Below are positions 30,959-41,699 of a DNA stretch of 64,000 bases, piece after piece. This DNA is from Toxonevra muliebris (Eukaryota > Arthropoda > Insecta > Diptera > Pallopteridae): positions 80,984,019 to 81,048,018 of the forward strand of contig OY829327.1 of assembly GCA_963691655.1 (NCBI GenBank). The letters run 5' to 3'. Position 1 is the stretch's first letter; every line of letters starts with the position of its first letter. The notes under the pieces were generated by a model. It made no database searches. It had not been told where the DNA came from and saw only the letters and a list, made by a program, of their open reading frames with translations. The translations under genes were made by a program, and so were the position numbers.

Positions 30959-31866
30959 GTGAGATTGAAAAAATCTTAACACACGTTTTACCTAATAATT
31001 TTTTTTTGGGTGTAAAATTTAAAAATTTCTTTGATCTAGTTATCTTTAAAAAGTATGTCAGTTGTCATTTTTAATGACAAACATGTTGATTTATTGTGAG
31101 TTTGATCAAAATGAGTGAAGGAAAAGAAGTAAGTCTTAAAATTATTAAAAATTTTCAAAAATATCCAAATTGGTCCTACAAAAAATTGGACAAAGAATTG
31201 AAGGTCTGCCGTCAAACTGTTTCCAATGTTATTAAATAGTTTCAGGAGAATTTGACCATCGATAGGATACCTGGTTCGGGAAGAAAACAAGGATCACATG
31301 ATATTGGGAAAGCTAAGAAAATAAAGAGCATATTGAAAAGATCTCCAAACACATCTGGTAGAAAAGATGCCCGGTTAGCCCAGTGCTCTGACTATTTGGT
31401 GCGAAAAGTTAAAGCCAATGCAGGTTTGAAAACATACAAAGTTCCTGACAGGAATGCTGCAAATAGTTTAGATGCCAAAAGTAGGGCTCGGAAATTAAAA
31501 TCGAACGTCATACAAAAATATTCATGTTGTATAATGGACGACGAAACGTATGTACTGGCAGATTTTACGCAGCATCCGGGTCAAAATTTTTATATTGCTG
31601 ATGCTCGAGGAATTGAGAAAATTACATAAAAAATTTCTGGTATGGCAAGCTATATGCAGTTGCGGCAAAAGAAGTAAGTCACTTGTTACAGTGGGCTCTA
31701 TAAATACCGAAATATACATCAAAGAATGTTTGAAAAAAAGACTTCTTCCTTTCATAAGAGAGCACAATGTGTCCACATATTTTTGGCCCGATTAGGCATC
31801 ATATCACTACGGCGAGAAAGCTCTGGAGTGATACCAAAGTAATAACATAGTTTTTGTACCAAGTTG
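30959..31866 (+). pseudogene. Tc1/mariner-type transposase, copy 2, nested in the hAT element
   Basis: The left end GTGAGATTGAAAAAATCTTA matches the end of copy 1. ATG is at 31111 (MSEGKEVSLKIIKNFQKYPN), followed by KKLDKELKVCRQTVSNVIK, a stop in place of Gln at about 31237, GSGRKQGSHDIGKAKK, the first catalytic Asp in CCIMDDETYVLADF, a small deletion after DARG, then ITKKFLVWQAICSCG-like sequence in shifted frame and the second Asp motif near FWPDxASCHYG (about 31783-31812) with a stop. The end of the core carrying the third acidic residue is missing. Inactive. Confidence 0.78.
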
Positions 31867-31874
31867 ACGTACCT

Positions 31875-32273
31875 TTTAAGTATAGGAAAAAAAGTGAGAA
31901 ATATTTCCGTACAACACTGATGCCTGAAAATTATGAAACAGTGAAGAAAAAACTTATTGGTATTTTGGCTACAGCTAAATGGATAAGCTTTACAACCGAT
32001 ATATGGAGTAGTCCCAACAAAACGTGCTCTCTTTTAAGTTTCACAGCGCACACAATAAAAGCATCACAACGGCTTAAAGTCATTTTGAGCGATATGGTTC
32101 TAATAGAGGATCATACCGGCGTAAATATTGCCAAGCAATTAGCAGAGCTAATTAACGAATATAAAATTCAAGAAAAAATACATTTAGCAATTAGAGACAA
32201 TGCAGCCAATATAAATTCGGCAATGCGTATTGGAGGCTTTACATCTTTGGGTTGTGCAGCTTTATACGGATAG
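31875..32273 (+). pseudogene. hAT transposase fragment
   Basis: The frame reads KYRKKSEKYFRTTLMPENYE, ISFTTDIWSSPNKTCSLLSF and IHLAIRDNAANINSAMR. These match the first two catalytic Asp regions of hAT transposases (T-D-x-W and R/T-D-N-A-A-N), often annotated as BED zinc-finger proteins. The BED domain, the remaining catalytic core and the C-terminal dimerisation region are missing. The stop is at 32271. Confidence 0.82.
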
Positions 32274-32788
32274 AAGATCAAATATGCTTGGCGAAAATGT
32301 GGACAAGCTCCTATTTCTAGCGTATAACATAAAGCTATTTAACTTTGAGTATTAACTTATCTGAATAGTTTTTATAATATTTTGATATATTTATGTTATG
32401 TCATGTTTCTAAAACAAGTTTGAAAAGATATTGAAGTATATATCAGCTTTTAAGTTTGTTTTGTATTGTTTGTTTCTACATTTGTTTCTATTATTTATGC
32501 TTTCCAGCTTGTGTTACTACAAATATAAGATGATTTTTTTATAAAAAATTTACTTTCAGATTTTTATTTTGAAGTATTAATTTTTTTTAAGTTTGTAAAA
32601 CATTTGTTTTATATTTTTCTGCTTGTGTTTGTGCAAATATAAAATTTTTTTAAAAAATAAATTTACTGCTAGATTTTTATTTTTTCATATTTAAAAAATC
32701 CTTCGGTCTTCGGCTTCGGCCGAAGGTTAGAGAATGGCCGAAGTTCGGCTTCTGCTTCGGTCAAAAAACCACCTTCGGTCGGACACTA

Positions 32789-33150
32789 ATAGAGATACAT
32801 AGCTAGCTAGACCCATTCAAGCGAAATGTATTGTATGTAAGTATATGAAGTTATTGATTAAAATAAAAATAGATTAGATATAGAGTTTCGGATTTATTTA
32901 ATCAAATAAAAAGTTCTTAAGAACATTTAGTATGTACTTAGATTGTGAAAAAGCAGCTGCAGCAGATACCTTCTGTTTTAGCTTCCTTGGAAAAGCGTTG
33001 AAAGCCTTTGACATATATTTATGTTCACTTTTTGAAATATTAAAGCAATTAGTTTTGCTTTGTTCTGTAAAGTACTTATAAAAATCATTAATCATAAAAA
33101 AAGCACAATAGCTTCTAATTAGGAATGCATTGTTACAATAAAAAATAATC
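32789..33150 (-). repeat. Segmental-duplication block upstream of IR C
   Basis: Shares ACATAGCTAGCTAGACCCAT-type sequence, CGAAATGTATTGTAT and TTCTTAAGAACA with blocks at 42129-42480 and 49183-49420. It lies upstream of IR C as those do for D and E. On the minus strand an ORF ends with LIRSYCAFF and a 65-codon stretch MINDFYKYFTEQSKTNCFNI, then AATAAA-like sequence; a homologous IIRSYCALYF piece is at 42.4 kb. It could be the remnant 3' end of another duplicated gene, unidentified. Confidence 0.5.
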
Positions 33151-33500
33151 GGAGATTTGTCATTTGAATAATCTTATAAAATATGGCAACGATTTTAATA
33201 AATTAATTGGGATGTTCATAAGATGTCTTACATATTTGGCGTCGTATACTTTCATTTGTCATGAATTCTCTCATTTTTCATACAAAAATAAACGACTCTA
33301 CAATTATAAAACAGAACACGACAGCTTGTGAACATACCAAATGTTTGTTTAAAAGCAAAAAAGTTTATCTAAATGCCAGCACCGGGCACTGGTCTAAAGT
33401 AAAACAAATATTTTTTTTTACCTATTTTCAGTCTCTTTCATATTCATTGACTTTCTTTGAGGGGAGGGGGGTGCGGATGTTTATAATATTTATTAAAATA
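33151..33500. other. Intergenic, no gene seen
   Basis: No feature was recognised apart from a G-run near 33462-33471. Confidence 0.35.
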
Positions 33501-33519
33501 TATATGGTATTTGCATCCA

Positions 33520-34317
33520 CTCATTTTAGAGAACATTCTAGAGATTCTCTTGAGAAGTGTGAGCAATTTTCCTGGCCCGGCGTTCAAGCTCATCCCACAG
33601 GAACTCTATGGGATTAAGATACAGAGATTGAGGAGGCCACACTATAATTGAGTTCCCCGTTTTTTGGCGTAGGTAGTTTGCATATAGTTTTGAAGTGTGC
33701 TAAGGATCATTGTCCTGCTGCAAACTGAACCCACGGCCGATCAAACGTTTGACAGAAGAAATGCAATGTGTGCTGTGGATTGAGTGTTACCCTTTTTGCT
33801 CAAGTATTCTTTCGATTCTGAGAGATCTCTTACGCGAGAGTAGCTAAACCATCACTGATTCACCGTCGTGTTTGACTGTAGGAGTTATACAATCTGGATG
33901 TATTTTTTTTGAGGGTTGGCGACGTACGTATATCTTTCGTTTTGGACAAAAAAGCTCGAACTTCGATTCGTCTGTCCATAAAACTCGTTTCCAGTCTTTG
34001 ATGCTCCAGTTTTTGTGATTATTAGCCCACTGAAGTCTCTTCGCTTTGTTGCCACGCCGAAGTAGAGGTTCTTTAGTGGAAACTCTGCCCCAAAAACCAA
34101 TTTCGTGCAAACGATCTTTAACAGAAGTAAGTGATAACTGACGAGTATGGCTTTGATTGAATCGCGATTGAATTTCTGGTGGCTTTAATCTGCTATTTCT
34201 CTTCGACATTAGCACAAAAAACTGGTACTTAGATTTGGAAGTAATTTTAGGCCTTCCAGAGCGAGCTTTGTCCTTGTTACAGCCAGTTCTTTTAAAGCGA
34301 CTTATAGAATCGTTCAC
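33520..34317 (-). pseudogene. Tc1-family (DD34E) transposase, frameshifted
   Basis: The minus frame 34317-33844 carries an N-terminal helix region, RSGRPKITSKSKYQFFVLMS (the GRPK/R hinge typical of Tc1), then WSIKDWKRVLWTDESKFELF with the first catalytic Asp. After a frame break near 33840, other frames give LQQDND (second Asp) near 33718 and WPPQSLYLNPIEFLWDELER near 33640-33580, with the Glu of the DD34E triad. All three catalytic regions are visible but not in one frame. It is a dead copy, and its terminal repeats were not found. Confidence 0.85.
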
Positions 34318-34730
34318 AGTCGGTTTCGATTACATCAAATAATTCTTAAAATAATTCGATAGAAACTTGGTAAAAATTGGAAAAAACTGAACCTACTTCC
34401 AATTATGTCCTTTTATGGATGAAGAAAACGAAATTGCAATTTAAAATAGAATAATAAATCACAAATGAATGAAAAAGAACTGCACTTGTCATTTACCAAT
34501 ATGTTGGGAATAAGAACAATAAATTAATGGATTGATTGAGGCACATCATAACAACACATTGATAAATCGATCATTATAAACATGATGTTGTGTCAATATA
34601 GTTCACGCACCGTTAAATCGAGTGCTGTTTACGAAACCCGGTAATGGGCAACGTTTAGAAGAAATTATTAACTCAAAAACTCAGTTTTGAGGACTGTCTT
34701 GAAACTTTTCGACGGTAGTATTTATATGCA
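34318..34730. other. Spacer, probably outer part of the Tc1 copy
   Basis: Non-coding. It may include the 5' end and TIR of the Tc1 remnant, but no matching end was found on the other side. Confidence 0.3.
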
Positions 34731-34990
34731 ATATATCGCTGTCTTAATTTTGTTAAAGCCCTAACACGCATTTTTCAAATTTTACAGGAGAAGCAAAAAA
34801 CATTTTGTTATTTAGAGTACTGCCTCGAGAGTTTTCAAATTAAATTACAATAAAATATCGTAAGTTTTCGATGTAGGTCTCTTAAATTTTGGCACAGACG
34901 AAAGTGGACACGCTTTTTCATAATCCATCAAAAACTCGATATTGAAAAATTTTATATTGGGGCCTTAGCAAATTAAGGCAGCGATATGTA
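34731..34990. mobile_element. MITE-like element with about 28-bp inverted ends
   Basis: ATATCGCTGTCTTAATTTTG (from 34733) and its imperfect complement in GGCCTTAGCAAATTAAGGCAGCGATAT (34960-34987) form inverted ends around about 200 bp of non-coding sequence. No transposase is present. The right end directly abuts the Tc1-like element starting at 34995. Confidence 0.45.
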
Positions 34991-34994
34991 AGTA

Positions 34995-36797
34995 CACACA
35001 TGGTAATAAATATACTTCCATTATAAAATATTCAGTGGAAATTCACTATTACAACAAATTAAAGGTTTTATTAATTGTTTTGTGTATATCTTATCCCTCT
35101 AACCCGTAAGACCGCCCTGAGGCAGATTGGACTCTATTTTAATTAATGGACAAGTGCAAATTTATTATTTTTTTAATTAATTGGCAAACCTGAAGAAAGA
35201 ATAAACACACAATTTGTGGTCAGTTTGCACTTTCTGCGAACATACGATTGTTGTTTAAAGTTATTTTTATGTGTACAAAGTGTTGTTTTGTAACAAAAAA
35301 TTATAAAAATTAAAAAAAATATTTCTAAGTCTCCTCATATTCTGTCGTATAATCATAATTTCATATAATTTTGTATGAAAAATGAGAATTTGTGACAAAT
35401 GAGAGGATAAAATACCAAATAAGACACCTTGTGAATGGCCCACATATACGTTTATTTAAGCCCGCAAGGCCGCATCAGGGCAGCATTTCATTTTTCTCAC
35501 CTAACTGCTAAACTCAAAAACCAATCAAAAAATAGACTTCATATTCATTTTTTTTTTTCATCAATGTTAACTGGAAAGAAAAATATTGGTGTTTGTTTTA
35601 TTATTATTTAAACCTTGCGCGTTATCTCGATTTAATTTGAATTTAAATGTATAACCAGAAGGAAATAATTATACATCCAAACGATGCAATCGTCATATTT
35701 AAAAGCTTTACTTTAACCAAATGTTACGGAAAGCGCATAGTAGATATTGCACAGAATTCCGCCACAAGTTATTTGCAAATTTTTACTTGTAAGTCATTGT
35801 CAAGAAAAATAGGTTACCATCAATTTTCTGCAGAAGGAATTGGAAAAATAATGCCTCAAAAAAAGTGAGGAATGTCTAATCGCGAAATTGCATGAAATAT
35901 TAGCATATTACATGTAGGCGTGGTAAACGTCAAAAAAAGGAAGTTACTATATGCCAAAATAAAGCGGCTTGGATGACTTCTAATCCTGAATACATTTAAA
36001 AAACCGGACATTGTCAAAGCTACAAGCTTCAAAAACTTATTATATTTGAAATTCGAAGTGATTTGGATTTAGATATATTCACAAGGCGTGATACGAGTTC
36101 GATTTGTTTCCCAAACGAAATTTTTACATCTTTCGTCAGAAGTAAAATTACCTCCCATAACTACCTACCTCTTCTGGTAGAGGTGCTTTTCAATATTCAT
36201 GTTAAAATTAATAAGTGCAACATAGCATTCAATAAAATGACACTTTTATCTATCAAGCAGCAGTCGAAACTGAATGTTTCAAAGAGAAAAATTTTGAAAT
36301 AATAAAGTAACCCGTTTCAAGCCTGGACTTGAACCCCATGGAAAGTCTTTGAATCGTTTTTTTCAACCAGATTTAATAACTAGTAACTAGTTTAAATTAA
36401 TTACGAGCAGAAATAAAAAAAAATTAGAAGGAAATATCAACATCAGAGCTAGAAAATCTTATGAACTCAATGACAAATAGAATAGAAGAAAATATAAAGA
36501 ATTGGGTATCAACATGTATTACTAAATTTGCTATAGTCCCTTTCTGAAACTCACTTTAGTATTTGAAACCTTTCAATTTATTTTTTCTTATTATTCTTGA
36601 AATGGAAGTATTTCCTATGAAGCTTTTTTAAAGTTTTGAACTCAATACATTTAAGTCACAGGATTATTTTTATTATTTTCCTATATATTGAATAAAACTT
36701 TCTACTTGCTAATTATTATAAATCAAATTCGGAATAAATAAAAATCTTACAAATAAATCGCACTTTGTGACTGGAAGTATACTTATTACCATGAGTG
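34995..36797 (+). mobile_element. Decayed Tc1-like element, about 1.8 kb, with TA target sites
   Basis: The ends CACACATGGTAATAAATATA (34995) and its complement near 36767-36797 (ACTTATTACCATGAGTG at the end) are inverted, with TA at 34993-34994 and 36798-36799. The interior on the plus strand keeps a Tc1-like C-terminus near 36315-36360 (LDLNPMESL, the Glu-containing motif) and a helix-rich end around 36425-36515 (EISTSELENLMNSMTNRIEE). The rest is heavily degraded by stops and frameshifts. Confidence 0.6.
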
Positions 36798-37110
36798 TAT
36801 ATATAAGAGTTATCACGAGTAAAAATATTGTCGGACAAAATTTTTCCTACTTATAAATTTTGGGATCCGACACAAAACTAATCGCTCTCAAACAAACGCA
36901 ACGAATTTCATTGTCAAAGGTATTATGTCGGATCGCATTTACGTTGCCTCCAGTACGGCCGTCATTATGATGGAATAAAAGCATCACCATAGCCGAGTAA
37001 ATCCCTCGGTGGGTTCTGCAAAGACGACACGACTTCAACTTTTGGTGAATAGTTTGTCCTTCAATAGGAAGAATATACAAGGTAACGTTATACAAGGTAA
37101 CGTTACTTTC
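36798..37110. other. Intergenic, no gene seen
   Basis: An open minus-strand stretch of 122 codons (36847-37215) exists, but it shows no family resemblance and overlaps an inverted-repeat arm, so it is not called as a gene. A direct repeat TACAAGGTAACGTTA occurs at about 37076 and 37091. Confidence 0.4.
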
Positions 37111-37112
37111 AC

Positions 37113-37366
37113 CACAACGAGAGGCGGTAACATTTTCTATAGTGAAATTTTTCGTAGAATCTGAATATTCTAATGATTTTTTTCGATTAACTCCAATTTT
37201 CCATGTAGATGGCAAAACTCAAAAAAGGGCACTGTTGAGAGTACATACTTCAATTAAATGGTTGTAAAAATTTTAATTTTCAGCCAATGAATTGTTAATT
37301 ATTTGTATATTTTAGATGAGAGTTAGGAAAATTCCTCTATAGAAAATTTTACCGCCTCTCGTTGTG
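37113..37366. repeat. Foldback with 29-bp arms
   Basis: CACAACGAGAGGCGGTAACA (37113) is inverted at 37337-37366 (ending ACCGCCTCTCGTTGTG), with nearly all of the 29 bp pairing and about 195 bp between arms. The interior is not coding. It is probably a small non-autonomous element; no target duplication was seen. Confidence 0.5.
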
Positions 37367-37510
37367 CAAAATCTTGTTGAGTAGTGTTATTGGTTTAATT
37401 TTTACCTTGAAATCTGATCTTGTAAACTCTACCTTTCTCTCACCGTCTCTGATTGCATTTATCTACCACTGACTGATTTTTATTTTCTTATTGAAAGTTT
37501 GTGTTGTTTA

Positions 37511-37821
37511 TAGAAAAGTAATTGCTCAGTTTTCCCAGGTTGGCGATTTTAAGCGTTTTTTTTTTCTATTTTGAAGTTGTAAAAATATGGAATTTTCCAA
37601 AATATGTTTTTCAAAGCCCTACTCAGCGGCCGTTTTCGGTAAAAATAAATTTCAGATTCCTTGTAGCCGAGAATATTCAGAAAGACCTTTTCATAATAAA
37701 AAATTTGTATTCAAATGAAATTTTTTTAAAATACTCCTCCGCGACCAAGACCAGCAACTTCAAAATGAAAAAAAAACTCTTAAAATTGCCAACCTGGGAA
37801 AACTGAGAAATTACTTTTCTA
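37511..37821. mobile_element. MITE with 43-bp inverted ends and TTTA flanks
   Basis: The arms 37511-37553 and 37779-37821 are complementary at 41 of 43 positions by eye (TAGAAAAGTAATTGCTCAGT at the left, ending ATTACTTTTCTA at the right). Both are flanked by TTTA (37507-37510 and 37822-37825). The 225-bp interior is non-coding, so mobilisation would depend on another element's transposase. Confidence 0.65.
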
Positions 37822-37829
37822 TTTACAAT

Positions 37830-38398
37830 CTAAATTTTCAGAAAAACTGGGTTTCTTTAATTTCCTTGGAAAAAGAACCTGAAATCCACTACAGTGTAAT
37901 TTAAATATTTCATTTCATAACAAATCAAAATAAACAAACAGTTGATTCAAAGCCTAATAATTTTAATAAGCAATTGAATTTTAATGCCATATCACTTGAT
38001 ACTGGATATCACGAAAATAGAAATTTCAAACTTTTCGACATAATTACTCGTTTCGATTAATTTCCGAAATATGGTTTTATAAAACACTTTTTGGTATTTG
38101 GTGAGTAGGTTGGTTTGTTACGGTGGTTGAATTAAATCAAGCTTTCTGTGGGTTACAATTTCGTCAAGGACTTTATCGAAATTAGTTTTCATATCTCTGA
38201 GAATGAAGATATGATATCGCAGTTGTAGTTTTGTGACAGTTTTTCAATAGAATAATTGACTGCGTGGAGAATTTATTAAAGGTGAGTTGACACTTAGAAA
38301 TTATTAATAGCTGAAAAATCCCATGCAAAGAGCACCCAAACCTCCTTTGCCCTTAGCTTTTCGAACAACAAACGAAAATGCATTTAATTTATTTTAAA
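37830..38398. other. Intergenic and 3' flank of IR D
   Basis: No gene. The last 40 bp (ATTTAATTTATTTTAAACTA) match the 3' flanks of C and E and provide AATAAA words on the minus strand just past the stop. Confidence 0.45.
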
Positions 38399-40297
38399 CT
38401 ATTTTGTTTTATTCACAAACCCCTTTCTTTTAGCCACTCTCTTCTGCCCCTTTTGTCGTTTTCGTCGTCCATTCTTTAGACAATTCCGAATAATTTCAGC
38501 AACCAAGCAGCACAAACAAATCACAATTGCCACGAAGTATGCAATCCAAATCCAATAAAAATCAGCAATCTTTGCGGCTTTATATAACCCGAAATCATCC
38601 AAATTTTTTATCTTCAGCTTTCCAGCCTTCCACATGTAATGAAATGATAAACTTTTCCAAAATTGCACTAAACCGGCGGCATATAATTCATGTATAAATT
38701 GATTAAAAACCTCACGATAGATCGAATTCTCATGCAGCGTTAAACAAGAAAATGATGCAGTGCTAAAACAAATATCGCTCAAACGAAAAATCACTCGGCG
38801 TAGATAACGCTGTTCTTCTGAGTACAGTAGCCATGAATCTGCTGACACCACGTAAGCATAATCGAGATTAAGTGAGTCACGTGCTTCTGATACAAAACTA
38901 AGTGACGATTGGGTTTCGAAGAGATCAGCATATGTCTCACGTATAACTCGAGATACAGCGCAATATTTGGGAGCATATATTAGTATTTTCAATGGTGACT
39001 GGAACAAATCATCAATATTTGATATGTACTTAGCGATAGGAGGGCGTGTTAGGAATGCGTTCATATATGCGGTATAAATATTGCTGTAAAGTAAGCCAGT
39101 GATGAAAAGTGATGTTAAAAGTATCATAAGTGATATGCGTAGTTGCCGATATGGCAGCGGAATTACCTGACCCAGGACACCACGTATACTTAAGTTATTC
39201 AAAAGTATATCCAATATAGTGGCTGGATATATGCGCTCATATATATGAAAAAATATTGAAAATAGTATTGAGAATATGAATTGTAGTAGAACAACTAATG
39301 CTGTAAAACCTGAGCTCATGAATAATAGAATTATATCACTTCTTGGTATTTCTTGTTCCTGAGGCAACATTACACACCAATCACCAAACGTTATGGGATA
39401 TGTGTACTCAGTATAGCCTTGAAGTAAAGGTTGATGTGTTATGCTTACTGGAATATCGAAGGTCTCATTACGTGCCAGTTGCAATATATCATTGGCATCA
39501 ATATAAATTTTGGGTATATATCTGGCATTGGTTGTATTATAATGTAATGTAGAATTTAGTGTGTCAGCGAATGTCTCTACTATTAACCATATATAACCGG
39601 TGACGTGTGTTTTTCCGTATTTATCGATGTAGATTATATTTCGTGGTTCTATATCGTTTGGTATTGTCCGTATAGCATAACCTTGTAGATTACGTAAACG
39701 ATTCGGGTAGATATCATAATTTCCCTTGGTGTCATGGAAATTATGCTTTTCTATATTAAACATGGGAAACTTGCTGTAACTATAAAAGTTTGTGGTAGTA
39801 TTAAAATCTCGAAAAACAACAACGATATTCAACATTTTCTGTGCTTCGCAATATTTGAATATTTCTTCTAATTGTGTGGTTAATTCTGACACAATTTCCT
39901 CTTGCTCATCAATCACAATTAAAACTCTCGCTAATCGCATATGCTGCAAGTTTGCCGCCAAGCTTTCAAGTATTCCAGTTTCTATCAAGTTATCCATACA
40001 AACTATAGCCAAAATATCTTGATCGTAGTTTCCTCTTATATAAATTTGCAGTTTATCGGTTAATAATATTTTTGGCACATTTATGTTACTGAATATAGTT
40101 TCGGCTAAATTATACCTGCTGCATTTATCTGCATTCTTATCCAGCAATAATATGGTCTCAAATTCTTTTTGTTTATAAATATTTTTTATAAACTTCAGCA
40201 TTATATTTTCTTCTGCCGTCATTTCAATATTCGTGCCACTAATTTTTCTTAACTCTAAAATTAGAAGTGCTAGCAATGCCACTCGGACTGCGCCCAT
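38399..40297 (-). CDS. Divergent ionotropic receptor D (IR52/IR94-like)
   Basis: An intact intronless ORF of 632 aa from ATG 40297; the longer open frame begins with TTG. Signal peptide MGAVRVALLALLILELRKIS; N-terminal region; S1 with NIIYIDKYGKTHVTGYIWLI; GDWCVMLPQEQEIPRSD then TM1 (about 330-352); pore LSIRGVLGQVIPLPYR; TM2 about 387-410; S2 with FRLSDICFSTASFSCL and LHENSIYREVFNQFIHELYA; TM3 about 580-604; then a basic tail rich in Lys/Arg ending KGFVNKTK, shared with E. It is closest to C in the pore region and to B, C and E in the first 130 residues. The S2 region (about 440-500) has its own substitutions, for example CAVSRVIRETYADLFE. No broken domain is seen. Confidence 0.93.
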   Translation of the reverse strand: MGAVRVALLALLILELRKISGTNIEMTAEENIMLKFIKNIYKQKEFETILLLDKNADKCSRYNLAETIFSNINVPKILLTDKLQIYIRGNYDQDILAIVCMDNLIETGILESLAANLQHMRLARVLIVIDEQEEIVSELTTQLEEIFKYCEAQKMLNIVVVFRDFNTTTNFYSYSKFPMFNIEKHNFHDTKGNYDIYPNRLRNLQGYAIRTIPNDIEPRNIIYIDKYGKTHVTGYIWLIVETFADTLNSTLHYNTTNARYIPKIYIDANDILQLARNETFDIPVSITHQPLLQGYTEYTYPITFGDWCVMLPQEQEIPRSDIILLFMSSGFTALVVLLQFIFSILFSIFFHIYERIYPATILDILLNNLSIRGVLGQVIPLPYRQLRISLMILLTSLFITGLLYSNIYTAYMNAFLTRPPIAKYISNIDDLFQSPLKILIYAPKYCAVSRVIRETYADLFETQSSLSFVSEARDSLNLDYAYVVSADSWLLYSEEQRYLRRVIFRLSDICFSTASFSCLTLHENSIYREVFNQFIHELYAAGLVQFWKSLSFHYMWKAGKLKIKNLDDFGLYKAAKIADFYWIWIAYFVAIVICLCCLVAEIIRNCLKNGRRKRQKGQKRVAKRKGFVNKTK

Positions 40298-40550
40298 TTG
40301 TGAAACGCTTTTAATTATAACTAATCTTTGTAATTCGATGTACAATATTTAGTTTTAATAAAAATATAGTGGCATACTACAATAAATTATGCTTGGCATG
40401 TGTTTGTTTGTAAACACACAGACACATCATTTGATCAGTTTACGTAGATACTTTTTATAATAATCAAAATTTCAATCACTATCTCATTCTAATAATAATT
40501 ACTTACACTGCGGTTCAAATAAATAATTTCACTTTCTTCAACTTGAAGGT
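40298..40550 (-). promoter_or_regulatory. Conserved 5' flank of IR gene D
   Basis: Palindrome region GGCATGTGTTTGTTTGTAAA (40395-40414), which contains TGTTTGTTT and GTAAACA on one strand, both forkhead-type words. The distal block ATAAATAATTTCACTTTCTT (about 40520-40539) lies with CACTGCGGTTC beside it (40506). The same two blocks in the same order and spacing are found at C and E. Confidence 0.5.
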
Positions 40551-40803
40551 AATTATTCACGCTTTTGATTCGTTCAAACAAAATGGGAAAAATTTAGTGA
40601 AATCCGCTAAAGCGAAAAATTTATTTAGTTGAACCTTATTCATTACAGACAGTGACTTTAAGTCACTATTGAAAATAAAATTTCTATTTATTTCACGGGA
40701 AAGGTCCAATGTATTTTTTCATTCTTGTTTGCATTTTCTTCTCTAGTAATTTCAGTAAAAACATAAAAATGAAATGAAAAAAGAGGTCTTTCTATATAGT
40801 GAC

Positions 40804-41690
40804 CAGCGATGCCAACTTGCAGGGCATTTTACTTAGTGCGGGGAATCGGGGAATTTGAAGTCGTTCATCTTTTAGTAATTAAAGTCTGTAGAATATTTTT
40901 TGTCAAATTGTATGTAATGTTAAATTAAACATTTTAACTTATGAAATATTTCATATTTTGGGTCTTAAAATCTGCATCTTAAGCAGGCCCTGCAATTTAT
41001 TGGTTTGGAGAAATCGATTTCTAAAAAAAAGTGTGCTATTTGAAAGTGTTATTTTCGAATGAATTTGGTAAAAATTTCAGAGAACGTATATTGCTTTCGT
41101 AGATACAGACGATTACAGCGCCGAGTATCAGTCAATACAAAACAGTCGCGCTTCGACTTCCCTTTCGGCCGTTCAGAAAGGCCTAACTATGCCTTCGACC
41201 AGCACCTCCTGATTAATAACTCTTTATCATTTCTGACTAATCTGTAAACTTACAAATTATGGTCAGCCATCATAAAGAAGATGAAGTATATTTTATATGT
41301 TAAAAACCGATAGTCAAAACTTTGAACCCATTTTTCTCAAAACAAAATGTTTGCCATATTTTATTTGAGTCAAAAGAAATCCCATGTCTGTTGAGAACTT
41401 TGATGTCCAAAAGTGGGCTAAAGCTTATATGTTAAGAATTTCCGAGTCAGAAAGTACGTTTCTATTAATCTACCAGCTCCATAACAATTGGTTAAGTTTG
41501 GACCGAGAAAGTTCAGGGTCGCCTTAAAATAACACTCACTGATTGACCTCAGTTAGTTTTTGTAAATATTTCATATGTGCGTGTAGCGCTGTTATAATGT
41601 GAAATTATACCAAATGCGGGGAATTTGATCGAAAATCGGGGAATTTCTCGAGGGTTATCGGGGAGAGAGAAAAAAGAGTTGGCTTCCCTG
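40804..41690. mobile_element. hAT-type element, copy 2, 8-bp target duplication
   Basis: Ends CAGCGATGCCAACTT (40804) and AGTTGGCTTCCCTG (to 41690), flanked by the perfect duplication ATAGTGAC (40796-40803 and 41691-41698). It has the same termini and subterminal sequence as 18093-20382 (GGGGAATCGGGGAAT near the start, TCTCGAGGGTTATCGGGGAG near the end), including a shared segment with CAGCACCTCCTGATT. No transposase. At 887 bp it is the uninterrupted form of the family. Confidence 0.87.
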
Positions 41691-41699
41691 ATAGTGACT

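Larger units (their letters stand above)
30625..32788. mobile_element. hAT element with 8-bp duplication and a nested Tc1/mariner copy
   Basis: Ends TAGTTTCCGACCGAA (30625) and TTCGGTCGGACACTA (to 32788) are inverted with one mismatch in 15, and both sides carry the perfect 8-bp duplication ATAGAGAT (30617-30624 and 32789-32796). Subterminal regions are rich in TTCGGC words. It contains a hAT transposase fragment (31875-32273) and a nested Tc1/mariner remnant (about 30959-31860). Joining the flanks on either side gives sequence matching the paralogous segments upstream of D and E, which lack the insertion. Confidence 0.88.

Noticed and set aside
36847..37215. 122-codon minus-strand ORF
   Set aside because: No family resemblance, overlaps a foldback arm, and has no conserved neighbour.
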